DNA of 64,000 nt from Sacculina carcini (GCA_916048095.2 OU696588.1:1757501-1821500), one strand, 5' to 3'. Positions 21,978-32,984 are shown, counted from the first letter of the stretch. The notes: a model not told the origin generated them from the sequence alone. Translations and numbers: made by a program.

Positions 21978-22036
21978 CGCAAACACTGACCGTGTGCTCA
22001 TGTCTTTGGCACATCGCGTCATATTATCATAGTCAT
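21978..22036 (-). CDS. candidate minus-strand mini-exon m4
   Basis: A 59-nt segment between TGTTTGCAG and GCG|GTGAGT. Only phase 1 is open (DYDNMTRCAKDMSTRSVFA), and that phase is supplied by the exon at 22237. Confidence 0.4.
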
Positions 22037-22236
22037 CTGCAAACACAGTAAAATACCAATATGTTGAAATAACACATAATGCAGTCGGCATCACAAAAAA
22101 CTATAGAAGCCGTTAATGAATCAGGTTAAAGGGTTCGAAATCGCTTGTCTACATTGAGTATGTTGAGAAGAGGCAGACGTATCATCATAATCACAACATC
22201 GAAACATAATTAATGTATGTGTGTGATTCCACCCAC

Positions 22237-22271
22237 CGCTTATCTCTGTTGCTGCAAGATGAATCATGAAT
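22237..22271 (-). CDS. candidate minus-strand mini-exon m3b
   Basis: A 35-nt segment between TTTTGCAG and AGCG|GTGGGT. Phase 2 in, phase 1 out gives FMIHLAATEIS, which joins the exon at 21978 with an Asp codon at the junction. Confidence 0.38.
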
Positions 22272-22558
22272 CTGCAAAAGAAACGAAACATTAACGTGAC
22301 AGCAATAAAAACAAGGACATGAACGATATGTGAAAAATACACGAAATGAACCGTTTCGCACGGATTATGGAAAGTTTCACAGTAATAAATAACTATTGAG
22401 CATCGAAATAATCTAATTCAGAGTAAACATAAATTAGAATCAGTTCTTATAGGGTCGCTAATACATGGGGAAAATACGGTATAGGCAAATAAACGTGACC
22501 AATTGACACAGTATCAATAGGAGCGCGTGCACAGGTCGTGTTCGGGAATGAAGACAAC

Positions 22559-22816
22559 AAATGTGGCCCACATGGTATTTCTCCGAGTTGAGGCCGACTT
22601 TATCGCAACACTCGGAGACTATGGAGAATGTGTACCGCAACTATCAGCCAACCAACACACACACGGACATACACACATGAGGTGTGTGTGTGTGTGTGCG
22701 AGTGGCGACAGAGCTCAGTGTACGATGTTGTGACACAAAGACATGCTGACACACAGACAGACAGCAGTCGAGGTCACTGACACGCGACCGCGAAGGGAGG
22801 TCGGGTCACATCGATA
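22559..22816. repeat. 258-bp duplicated segment, copy 2
   Basis: Second copy of 20256-20508, differing by a few bases and by two more TG units. The minus-strand reading FSIVSECCDKVGLNSEKYH differs from copy 1 by Glu for Gly. Confidence 0.9.
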
Positions 22817-22840
22817 ACTATGTTCAAACCAATAACTCAC

Positions 22841-22890
22841 CGACCTGTGAGGAATAGGCTTTGTCCAAATCGCCAACGGTGGTTGAAAGT
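22841..22890 (-). CDS. candidate minus-strand mini-exon m3a
   Basis: A 50-nt segment between GTCTTTCAG and GTCG|GTGAGT. Phase 0 in, phase 2 out gives TFNHRWRFGQSLFLTG, compatible with both the exon at 23490 upstream and the exon at 22237 downstream. Confidence 0.38.
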
Positions 22891-23131
22891 CTGAAAGACC
22901 ACACATAAAATCAGGTCAGGAACATCGAAAAAGGATGGCTCATGCGAATAGAACATTAAATAAATCAGAAAATCCGATCAGTCATTTAGCTCAGACTGGG
23001 GCGGTAAAAAATCATCACGAAAGTGGCACAATACACTAATGAAGGTCATTGATCATACGAGGCGCACAATTCGATGAAAAATGGGAAAACCCAAACTATA
23101 CAGATAAGGATAAACTAAAAATGAATCTCAC

Positions 23132-23182
23132 CTGAGAAGGACAACTCCTGATCTGACGAACACATATTCAACAGACAGATTT
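23132..23182 (-). CDS. candidate minus-strand mini-exon m3 (phase does not fit)
   Basis: A 51-nt segment between CTTTGCAG and CTCAG|GTGAGA. It is open in phases 1 and 2 (phase 2: LSVEYVFVRSGVVLL) but has a stop in phase 0, the phase supplied by the exon at 23490. It may be an alternative or skipped exon. Confidence 0.3.
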
Positions 23183-23489
23183 CTGCAAAGCAAAAAGATA
23201 TGTGAGCACCACACATCGAATGACTAGGATAAGTATAGATTATATAGATTTAGACATATAGTTATAGATTTAGATTAGACATGGCATTATACAATGAACG
23301 CTGACATAAAAATGTGGCGGATTGTCTCATCGGCCAGGTTACATCGCACACAACACAGACGTGCGATGTGTTTTAAACCAAATGACTTCACTGTTGCCCA
23401 CAACGTTCAACCACCAACGCTACATACAAGCGAATAATGGCTTGTTCGGCGGGCCCCAACGTAAAATTTGTGTGCTTGTAAAAACTAAC

Positions 23490-23575
23490 CGCTTCATCGA
23501 TTGGATCTTTCAGTAGCAGCAGATCTTCCACCAGACCCAAACCCTGGGAGTTTAGGTCTTCCATGCAGAGCATGC
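23490..23575 (-). CDS. minus-strand exon m2, best of the 19-24 kb series
   Basis: An 86-nt exon, phase 1 in and phase 0 out, between TTCCACAG and GCG|GTTAGT. It reads MLCMEDLNSQGLGLVEDL then LLLKDPIDEA, acidic and leucine-rich with good codon bias. The exon at 23800 ends in phase 1 and joins it with a Gly codon. I do not recognise the family. The series from here down to 19 kb could be one small-exon gene or a long non-coding RNA with strong splice sites. Confidence 0.5.
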
Positions 23576-23799
23576 CTGTGGAATAAAACACCACGCCAAC
23601 CATCTAATTAATTTATAACGAAAACTGTGGCAGTTGATTATAGAATTCAAGTGTGAAGTCAGACATAAACATACCGTCAAAGCCTACGGTATAAAGACAA
23701 TTCAGGGGCTCTGGTGGAAACCGCGAATGGTTTAGTTGGAAATATCATCAGACAATGTCAACAACGACAATCACCACAAGACCAGTCACACAAACTCAC

Positions 23800-23851
23800 C
23801 AAAAGAAAGTCGATGATATTCCACGCCGCATTGGATGATATCAGCAGTTAC
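23800..23851 (-). CDS. minus-strand exon m1
   Basis: A 52-nt exon between TCCTCTAG and TTTG|GTGAGT; only phase 0 is open (VTADIIQCGVEYHRLSF). It exits in phase 1, matching the next exon. The start of this gene was not found; a CpG-richer block at 25145-25370 is one possible promoter. Confidence 0.45.
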
Positions 23852-24109
23852 CTAGAGGACACAAAACATAAAATAAATGTCAACCTCAAGTCCATGGGGC
23901 CGACATGGCCAGAACAAATACACTCGACATGTGTGGCAGAGGCCCGACAGAGAAGTGTGCCACACGGCAAACCACTACGACTCGGGCCAACTGCCGTGCA
24001 CGCGGCTTATATGTGCATCCAAGGGAAGACGACGCAGTTGAGAAAAGCAACTGGGTCGAGGCAATGATGCACCAGAACACAGAACACCAGACATAACCGC
24101 CGGCCATAA

Positions 24110-26100
24110 ATGAAACGAAGCCGAAGACTGCGCACCAGGTACATTTGGTCCCGCTACCGTCCCTTTCCCAACTAGCCCAACCTAACAGAAAGAAAAGAAC
24201 CGGGACTGGAACAACCCGAGGCCTAGTTCCAACAAAACAATTAACGCAACCAAAACAAACACTTCATCGCATCAAACGACTAAAAATAATTAATAAACAG
24301 AAATTCACATAGTAATTGGCAATAGATGTACGGAAGCTATCTGTCTGAGTCTGTCAGAAAACAAACAGATCAGAAAACGAACTCCGCAGCTCAATTTGTG
24401 CATTCTATAGAAACCGCACGGTGCAGTTGACACCATGCCGAGGGGATAATGCAGCTAATGTCATTTCACCATATCGTTGACCTTTTCTGATTGACTAAAT
24501 GGGTTTGTCTTGGGTCCACGCACTAACTTAGCTCGTTACATAAGGGCGCCTGTTACATAAGGAACCTACAATACTACAATACGTAATAACTTGGATGACA
24601 GTATTCGACATAATACCACTGACACAACATTTATTGTGTAGCGCATATCAAAAATGCGCGTTAAACAGCAAGATAAGCCCAAAAAAATCAAAGAAAAACA
24701 CAAAACATGAACAAGCACAAGAGTAACCGACATAAATAAGATACATCAGACTTACAAGGGAACATTACTTACATCACATAGCAGATACATCACAAAAAGC
24801 AAATGGATAAAAAGGTAAGCGTAAGAACAGACTGAAGCATCTAAAGAGTGCCGAACAAAATGAGGAATAGGAATTGGCTGATAGAACGAGTACGAAGAAC
24901 CCAGATGTAGTCGGGGAGCAGATTTAGAAATTATAACCAATCAGAAGTACAAATCAGAAAGTACACGGCACCGCGCCAGTATTGCATTCTCAATTATCTA
25001 CAGCGGTAGCTTTCGGTAGAACAAAGATTCAGTGCATTGACAAACAAGGGACAGGATTCGACTAATTCCGTGCATGAGCTATTCGGGAACTTTCAGAAAA
25101 CAGGCCTAGAGTGGTAGAATCAAAGTCTTAAAATAGGCATTAAATGCGAACTGTACGACAGAGACACCAGTGCGGGCGCTGTGACATTAAGAAAGAGGTC
25201 TCGTCCGCTGTGTTGTCTGCGTCACGTTTTGCTGTTCTTCCATTGAAGTGCACAGTCCGACTCAGCCTAGCACGTCTGATGTGCAATAACGCTCAAACAC
25301 TAGCGCGCGCGGACATTGATAATAAACGCGCACGCAGATATGAACTAGCGCAAACAGACGTACTTTGAACGGACACATTTTGTGCTGGAAGTATAATTCT
25401 ATTATCATTTCTGCCTTGGAAAGCAGAACTAACTTAGGTAAGGTATCACAAGTAGATAATGTATTGAAGCAAGTGACGGATACATGAAAATATGAAATAG
25501 TTAACAGTTGAACATATGGAATAGTTACGGATGAGCAGACGGTCGAACCAAGTCACCAACCTGGAGCAAGTAGAAGTAAACCTTGTACGACGAAGGCACG
25601 CAGTGAAAGACCTAAGGTGGTGGAACACGTGCCCTCAACAATTTCTAATCGCACGCCGCCGCTAGAATAAAGTTTCAATATATCTCTTGTTTTAAAGTGG
25701 ATGGTTAGTAATATATCTAGCGTTGCAAACTACAAAATGAAAATATATCGCAAGAAAAAGGAATAAAATCATCTTACTTTCAAATTGATTCACAATTACG
25801 TCATAATTGATTTCATGGAATTTTTCCTTCCAGTCCGGTACACTAGCTAAAATTTAGACCTCAAAGGCCAATATTACAAATTAATTGGCTCATCTTGAAT
25901 TAATACCCAGTAAAACGATATGATGCTATCGGAATATGATACCATCGGCGTCCGCACATACTGGAACACATTCCACAAGTATATGATCTCTTCATAGAGG
26001 TTAAAATGATATATAAGATGTAAAATTTTGTTTAAATATACAAGTTCAAGTTGAAAACATACGTATATTGTAAGTGTATGCATTAATTGATATTTATGTG
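24110..26100. other. AT-rich spacer before module B
   Basis: Mostly AT-rich, with no exon I can defend. The block 25145-25370 is CpG-richer (CTAGCGCGCGCGGAC) and might be a promoter for the minus-strand series. The open frames here show no motif. Confidence 0.45.
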
Positions 26101-26345
26101 AAGATGGCGCTCAAAATGTCGTTTCTTTTGGACGCCATTTTGAGTTCGTCGGCTGGAGTTTCGCCGGTGTATTGATTTTTGACAGTTTGCTTTTACGGCG
26201 GTTGTAATAGCGCTTCGGTATGTTTTAGTGTAATGTTATGATTGTTTAGCGTATTTTCCAATCCTTATGTGTTGTAATGTTTTAGTCGGGGCATTTTATT
26301 GGGGTTTATCCAACTTATATAATCTTCTATGGCGGTCGGTTGCTA
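26095..26345 (+). promoter_or_regulatory. candidate promoter / first exon of BTB module B
   Basis: The block has AAGATGGCGCTCAAAATG and GACGCCATTTTG, facing YY1/Pho-like cores, then CTATGGCGGTCGG at about 26327. It sits about 360 bp upstream of the BTB exon. It suggests module B has its own promoter, but this is inference from motifs. Confidence 0.35.
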
Positions 26346-26457
26346 TTTTGGCGGTTTACGCCAGTTTTAATCTGGTTCATGTTTTACCGATTTTCTGTTA
26401 AACACCTGCTTTACTGGGGACTTCTGGTGGATTTCAATGAACATTTTCTGCTTTCAG

Positions 26458-26650
26458 ATCAGTGATGATGGCAAATCAGAGTTTCTGCCTCAAGTGGGAG
26501 GGCTACCAGACGAATGTGACTTCCGTGTTTGACGAGCTGCGTCACCACGATGAGCTGGTGGACATCACGTTGTGCTGTGAAGGACAGAGGATAGGAGCAC
26601 ATCGCATGCTCCTCTCTGCCTGCAGCCCTTACTTCAGAGATGTGCTCAAG
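26458..26650 (+). CDS. BTB domain, first half (module B, exon 1; CDS from 26465)
   Basis: After CTTTCAG there are 7 nt of leader and two consecutive ATGs (26465 and 26468); either could be used. The exon gives about 62 codons to CTCAAG|GTTGGT. It carries the same blocks as module A: SFCLKWEGYQTNVTS, LVDITLCCEGQRIGAHR and LSACSPYF. It differs in a few residues (RHHDEL for RLHDEL, GQ for GH, RDVLK for RNVFK). The donor is weaker than that of module A. Confidence 0.92.
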
Positions 26651-26885
26651 GTTGGTTGAATTGGATGTGTTCGCCTATATTTGGTTCATTTTGCCGGCAA
26701 GTCATTTTTGTCTTCTATCCAATTGACAATGAACTTGCTAAAATTCCACAATTGGTTCTAATTGGATGAAACGTAAACGAATTGTGTCAATATGAGTATA
26801 TTTACATTATACCGGTACCAAACGTCTAAATCTAATTTTGACTCAGTTTGTGCTGAATTAATTTACTTTCACATGTTTGTTACAG

Positions 26886-27065
26886 GCAAATTCGTGTCAG
26901 CACATGGTGTTCTACATGAAGGACACGAGCGCCAGTGATCTGCGTGCACTGGTCGAGTTCATGTACAAGGGCAGTGTGAACGTGTCGCAGAACCAACTGG
27001 CCAGCTTCATCAGGACGGCCGAGGCGCTGCAAATTCGCGGCCTCAGCGGCGAGGATGAACAAAAG
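26886..27065 (+). CDS. BTB domain, second half (module B, exon 2)
   Basis: A 180-nt exon, phase 0 in and out, between TGTTACAG and AAG|GTGACG. It is one codon shorter than module A at its start (ANSCQH versus ETNRCQH); thereafter only one residue differs. It completes the BTB fold, so the two modules should be able to hetero-oligomerise, as BTB-TTK proteins commonly do; that is inference. Confidence 0.92.
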
Positions 27066-27173
27066 GTGACGCACAGACAGACAGTCATACAGACTGACAC
27101 ACAGATACAGTGTATGTCTGTCTTGGATTATTGTGGTCTGTTGATCCGCGCAATGTACGATGTGTCGGTTGCC

Positions 27174-27330
27174 GTGGCGGCGCCAAAGGGGGGCTTAGAT
27201 TGGCTCAGGCCTCGAAAAAACCTCCCAAAACCTCCTTCTTGAGCCCCCCTCCCCAAAAAAACATCCTAACCATGAACATTTCGAGTGTAGAACATTCTGA
27301 ACCATAAACGTTACCATGAACATTCTTGAT
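27174..27330 (-). mobile_element. truncated relative of the 184-bp MITE
   Basis: The left end GTGGCGGCGCCAAAGGGGGG and internal CATGAACATTTCGAGTGTAG match the reverse complement of the element at 10799-10982. The other end is missing. Confidence 0.65.
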
Positions 27331-27740
27331 TCATTCATTCATTCATTCTCACATTGTTCTTGTTTTTGGTAATCGATTTTGCCTCTGATTTCGAACTGAA
27401 TCTGTCATAGGAGCTGGACAAGGAAATGATCAACTCAGAGGGGTCAGACAGTGACAGTCATATTCTGTCAATCAATAAGTTAATTGAATGATGCATCAAG
27501 TGAATAGGAAACTATAGAAATTGCAATGTGTATAAATTGAACATCTCCAAAAAAAGTCAACTGATAATTTATTTCTTATTTTGTTTGGCTAATATAATCT
27601 AAACAACAAAAACACATACACACGGGAGAGGTAACCGGACATATATAGAGCTGTATTAAATGCCACTATCAATTATTTTGAATTCGCATGTCATAAGTTG
27701 GCCTTTTTGTGTCTGTGTTTGTGTGCGTTTTGTTGAACAG

Positions 27741-28653
27741 CCTTCTGGTGCTGCTCCCCCACGTCTTGCGCCCCCTCCCCCTCCGCCGCAGCCTATCGTG
27801 GCGCAGAAGCGACTGGCGCCGGCGTCTGTCAACAGCGTGGACGGTGCGTCTGCCTCCTCCCCTTCTCATCTGCTACAGCAACAGCAGCACTCGGCTCACG
27901 ACCAGGCCGCATTGCTCAGTCTCAAGCAGTCGCTGTTGTCGGCGGCGGCTGTGGCGGCAGCGGCGGCCAGTAGTGGAGGAGGAGGAGGCAACTGCAGTCC
28001 GGCACTCAAGAGACGTCGACACAACAGCGGCGGTGTTATCACTGCTCTGTCATCTTCCTGCACAACATCAACTTCTTCTAGTGGAGTGGTCGACCTGCCT
28101 GCGGCTACAACTTCAACAACTTCGTCATCATCATCCACTTCTTCGTCCACATCATCAGCAGTTACGGCAGCGGCGGTGGTAGCGGCAGCAGGTGCTGGTG
28201 TTAGTGAAGATGCTAGCGTGACGGCAGTGGCGGCGACGACGACGGGGGGCTTGTCGGAGGACGCTGCCGAGCCCAGCCCTGCTTCTTCTCATCAGTCTGC
28301 TCCTTCGCCACGCACCACCGACGCGGTCGACGCGGCCGACGACGCACCGGCCGGCGCCAACGACGTCGCGAGCAGACATGACGGCGACGAGCAGCTGCAA
28401 GACGCGACAGCGGCGGTGGCGGCGCACGTTTCGCTCGACGACGTCAAGGTGGAGAAGGTGGATCTGACGGAGGATTCTGGCGATGATGACGTGGACGACG
28501 AGATGGCGGTGGCGACGGCCGGTGATATGAGCAGCAGTTTGGAGACGGCGCTCGGTCAAGTGGCCGACTATGAGAACTATGACGATGCTGGCGGCTCGGC
28601 ACTGCTCTCCTCGTCAGACTTTCACCAACAACTGGCCATGGCTGATTACTCGG
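27741..28653 (+). CDS. low-complexity linker with NLS and acidic SUMO-like motif (module B, exon 3)
   Basis: A 913-nt exon (phase 0 in, phase 1 out) between GTTGAACAG and TCGG|GTCAGT. It starts Pro-rich (PRLAPPPPPPQP), has an extra Gln/Leu block (LLQQQQHSAHDQAALLSLKQ), the shared NCSPALKRRRHNSGG, a long Ser/Thr/Ala tract, and the shared VKVEKVDLTEDSGDD to FHQQLAMADYSG end. It is 153 nt longer than the module A linker. Shared blocks are nearly identical in DNA, including silent positions, while the parts between them are unrelated. Confidence 0.9.
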
Positions 28654-28683
28654 GTCAGTGGCTGTTCATTTGCTCCACATTTG

Positions 28684-29029
28684 CACTGGTTCTTAACCTT
28701 TTCTGTGATCCACTTACAGTACCATTCGGAGATTTCGTAAAAGTTGCCACCTACCTACCACCTGATTCCTGGGAAACTCAGTTCAATCATATATCATTTT
28801 ATTGTCATCAATGTACAAGTAGAACACTGAACTTGAGTTTGACGTGGAGCCTCTGGTGTCAGGTGGGTGGCATCTGGTAGCACTTGCAAATTGTTGCTGG
28901 AATATCTTGTGTTAGATGCTAAACATTTTAGTCAAGTAATCAATAACAAAATTGTTCATTACCACGAGCGTATTCGCGTACCACCTGGAAGGCCCTCTCG
29001 TGTCGCTAGTGTTAGTTTGGGAACCACTG
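28684..29029. mobile_element. short hAT-like element in intron 3 of module B
   Basis: It begins CACTGGTTCTTAACC and ends TTTGGGAACCACTG. It sits at the position matching the element at 7879 in module A (both just after CTCCACAT). Non-coding, no target-site duplication recognisable. Confidence 0.45.
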
Positions 29030-29496
29030 GTTTACAAGCTTGATTGACGGTCGGATTCTGTGTTTGCTGTTTCGTCGCGTTGTGCAAGCCGGCTCCATCT
29101 CCTAATTTATCAGTCGTGTAATTTGCCAGACGTATGATATGCAGTTTTGCTTTTGTTCACTGTTTCGTTTACTCCTCCGTTTCCGTCGCTTAAATGTCCC
29201 CTTCTCTTTGTTCGGTTGTCTCCGGATCATTTTCTTTCTAGTTTGGGTGTCGAGTGTCCTGCTATCCAACCTATCCTTCACACACTGCCAACATTTCTAT
29301 ATTTGCCTTTGTGTTATATGGTATATATGATGTGAGATTTACCGCGAAACCACTATTTGAGCGATATGCCGTTCTATTTTTCAATGGTTCCCAAGGTGCT
29401 GTTCAAAGTTAGTTATACAATATATAGTTACTGTACAGATAAATTTATACGCTATTGGGACCATTATTTGTATAGTTTAATTTTTGGCTTTGGCAG

Positions 29497-29556
29497 GCGA
29501 GCTCGGAGTGCCGGGCCCATCACATATGATGACCGCTGAGGACGGAAATTCACAAG
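29497..29556 (+). CDS. Met-Met mini-exon (module B, exon 4)
   Basis: A 60-nt exon, phase 1 in and out, between TTGGCAG and CAAG|GTGAGC. It reads ELGVPGPSHMMTAEDGNSQ and matches exon 4 of module A in length, phase, the PGxSxMM core and the strong donor. Its acceptor is pyrimidine-rich rather than TG-rich. It is the splice source for the cassettes from 34.3 to 59.5 kb. Confidence 0.87.
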
Positions 29557-29894
29557 GTGAGCACGGTTATCTGATGTCATAGCTCACTAGCTGTATCCGG
29601 GCACCGATCGTGTTTGTATGCGCGTGTGCCGGTGTCGGTGTGTCATCAGAACTTCTCCCGATTAGTTAGATTTTTCGAGGTGGAAGTATTTTGTAGGACA
29701 GTTAATAAGGTTGACTATAGACAAGTGCTCCCCAATTTATAGCTTGAAGCTCCGAGGTTTAGAGTTTAGAAGCCGGTCGGTGGACTGTGAAGAAGTATTT
29801 GACATTACTGTCATGAGTGAGTGTTTGCAGCGAGGTGACTTATTTGTGCTTCAATACAAGTAGGTCATTGTGATCTCTAGGAAGTTTCTCTATA

Positions 29895-30690
29895 GGCTCA
29901 CTATCTCATGATCTCAAGGCTCACTATCTCAAGATCTCAAGGCTCACTATCCCAAGATATCAAGGCTCACTATCTCATGATCTCAAGGCTCACTATCTCA
30001 AGATCTCAAGGTTCACTATCTCACGATCTCAAGATCTCAAGGTTCACTATCTCAAGATCTCAAGGCTCACTATCCCAAGATATCAAGGCTCACTATACCA
30101 AGATCTCAAGGCTCACTATCTCAAGATCTCAAGGCTCACTATCTCAAGATCTCAAGGCTCACTATCTCAAGATCTCAAGATCTCAAGGTTCACTATCTCA
30201 CGATCTCAAGATCTCAAGGTTCACTATCTCAAGATCTCAAGGCTCACTATCCCAAGATATCAAGGCTCACTATACCAAGATCTCAAGGCTCACTATCTCA
30301 AGATCTCAAGGCTCACTATCTCACGATCTCAAGATCTCAAGGCTCACTATACCAAGATCTCAAGGCTCACTATCTCAAGATCTCAAGGTTCACTATCTCA
30401 AGATCTCAAGGCTCACTATCCCAAGATATCAAGGCTCACTATACCAAGATCTCAAGGCTCACTATCTCAAGATCTCAAGGCTCACTATCTCAAGATCTCA
30501 AGGCTCACTATCCCAAGATATCAAGGCTCACTATACCAAGATCTCAAGGCTCACTATCTCAAGATCTCAAGGTTCACTATCTCAAGATCTCAAGGCTCAC
30601 TATCCCAAGATATTAAGGCTCACTATACCAAGATCTCAAGGCTCACTATCTCAAGATCTCAAGGCTCACTATCTCAAGGCTCAAGATCTC
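29895..30690. repeat. 23-bp minisatellite (about 34 copies)
   Basis: The unit is AAGGCTCACTATCTCAAG followed by ATCTC. Variants (CCCAAGATATC, ACCAAGATCTC, GTTCAC) recur in a fixed order, so there is a higher-order repeat of several units. Since 23 is not a multiple of 3, the long open frame across it rotates through three frames and is an artefact. Confidence 0.97.
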
Positions 30691-31648
30691 AAGATCATGC
30701 ATGTAAATGCATGTTGCCCCAGCACTGATTCAAGTTTAGTCTACGATTAATTCAACAATATTTGTCGTTATTTCAGCTGGACAAATGTTTGTAAATTGCA
30801 AATTCAGTGTGGCATATCAACCTATCCTTCATGACGCTAGGAATCGACGCCACACGTTCAACTGCGATGAATCGATTGCGGCAGAGTAGTCATTGGGAAT
30901 CGATTCTGGTAGATTGATGAGATTTGCTGTCCACCGTGAGGTTTCTGATGACACCTGACCCACTGACACACACTCACCTACACTATCACTCATACACTAT
31001 TTGTTTCCTACACACACACACACGAACTCGCGTACAACTACGCATGCACACCACCATACGTTATGTAATGCATGTTAGTTGTTCACACACACATACACAT
31101 ACTTTTGTTTGAGAAAATTTGCAGTTATTCCGCATATGATGCATAGAAAAGCAAATGATAGGAATGAGGGGTAGCATGATTTTGCTGGTTTCACGTTTCA
31201 CCTGATAAAAGTTCTAGGAGAATATGACATTTATGAACGTGAGCAATCAATACTGAGTACTGATAGCTGAACAATGCCTGAGTACCCAGCAGGCAACATT
31301 CACTGCTCCAACTGGAAATACGTCAGGACAGTTTTTTACTTATATTACTCTTGATTTAATTGGATTCCATATTAGGCGTTGAACGTAGTTTTACTTGGAT
31401 GAGCAGATGTGAAGGGAATATGCTGAGATGTACATTATACGAGTGTTAGATTGTACAAGATTACACGACATTGATAATTTTGTCCTATGTCGGGGAATTT
31501 CATCTGCAAAGTTTTCAATGCACTAATTCAAATGCACTTGGTTACACACGCATGCGCAAACCTAGTTTATCAACACTTATTTGCATCCAGATTATACACA
31601 CGCGCATACAAACCGCTCCTGTGGTGTCTCGTGTTTGTTTATATAAAT

Positions 31649-31862
31649 CAGTGGTTTTCAGTCGTGGTGGCGCGATGTGTCACAAATAGTCACAAATTAT
31701 TAGATATTCACATTTCCGTTGTTAATAAAAGATCAAGTAGTTTTGTTGATAATTTCTATTTAATTTTTTGTCCATTAAGCGAGGTAATTCTGGGTGTTTT
31801 GATAGTTTCTCGATTGGGATTGATATTTGAGAGTGCGTGCCCAAACGACTTGAGGACCACTG
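31649..31862. mobile_element. 214-bp hAT-like element
   Basis: The ends CAGTGGTTTTCAGTCGT and the complement of CAGTGGTCCTCAAGTCGT are imperfect inverted repeats. Non-coding. No target-site duplication seen. Confidence 0.6.
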
Positions 31863-32860
31863 GTTGTTATTATTGTTATTGTCCGTGTTCAACGTGTTGA
31901 ACGCGATTCCTTGCATTACGCTCTCATTGTGCTCTGTTTTGGCGTTTGTCATTCTCCTTGTACACTGAGCTTCGTCAATCTATCAATTGTGTCCGACTTC
32001 AATGACTATGTACAACGTGGACGTGGAGAATTTTCATACACATAAAACTACTTATTCTCGTTAGCACTGACGCACAGTGGTAGTTTTTGAAACAGTGCGA
32101 CATGTTTTCTCTAGACATGTGGGCTTCAAGCCCACTCTTTGTTGAATCTGGAGCGATAGCTTGGATGCCAGTGTTAAATTAGTTAGTCTACACACTGGCG
32201 CTCTGCTATTGATCGTGCGTGTGTGTTGTGCCTGCATGCACGCTTTCTCTTCAACTATTCCTGATTCTGGCGGTTCGATTTTACAGCATGAGCGTTTTAT
32301 TTTAGCGTTCGCTTTAGGCGAAAAAATCTTTGTTTATTTATGCTACATGATCGGTCATTTCTTTTCAAGTTTTCATTCTTGAATTTTTGGTTTGTTACAC
32401 GTGTGTAACTGCAATAACCATCGGACATGGTGCACCTTGAAGATGCTTGATATGGTCTGTTTTGGTGCACCTTGAAGATGCGTTTCGTGCTCCTTGAAGA
32501 TGCACAGTGAAGTGAAGTGTGTGATTGGCTAGTATAATAACTAGAGGTATTTTGTACAGACAAACCCTCACGACCCGGTTATAACACCGACGGTCGAGCT
32601 GCACATGGTAACGCTACTACAGAATTGAGCTACACCTTTGAGAAACGAGCTCAACTGATCCACCTCGGCAGAGTAGACCCTCGGAATCGAAGCGATGCGT
32701 GATTCGGTGCAAAAATGCCATGCTAGTGCAAACTCATGCCACTAGAAGTATTCAACCACAAAACTGGCTGATTCTGCGTGCACATCATGAGCCAGCATGC
32801 CTTACATTGCCAACCTGGCTCTGCCAAACAACCGTGGCGCAAGCATATCCAGTGTGTAGT

Positions 32861-32984
32861 TTAATACCACAGCGTTACGAACTTATCTTTTATATTCATC
32901 CAATCGATGCGGCGAGTTCTTTCGTAGCGGAATATCATTCTCACACCAGTTATCTGTGACTCGGATAAGTCGACACCAGCACAT
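32861..32984 (-). CDS. candidate terminal exon of the 33-36 kb minus-strand gene
   Basis: After TTTATCAAG (an AAG acceptor, weaker), the phase-2 reading gives CAGVDLSESQITGVRMIF, then YERTRRIDWMNIKDKF and a TAA at 32861. A phase-0 reading stops at 32883. The phase-2 reading matches the exit of the exon at 33265. Confidence 0.4.

Noticed and set aside
25144-25368. 74-codon + strand frame in a CpG-richer block
   Set aside because: Basic, low-information sequence without splice context; CpG content alone can explain it.
29895-30690. CRISPR array
   Set aside because: Repeats are contiguous without unique spacers and the DNA is eukaryotic.
29908-30750. 280-codon open frame with repeated ISRLTISRSQGSLSQD motif
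   Set aside because: Product of a 23-bp tandem repeat cycling through three frames; no splice or start context.
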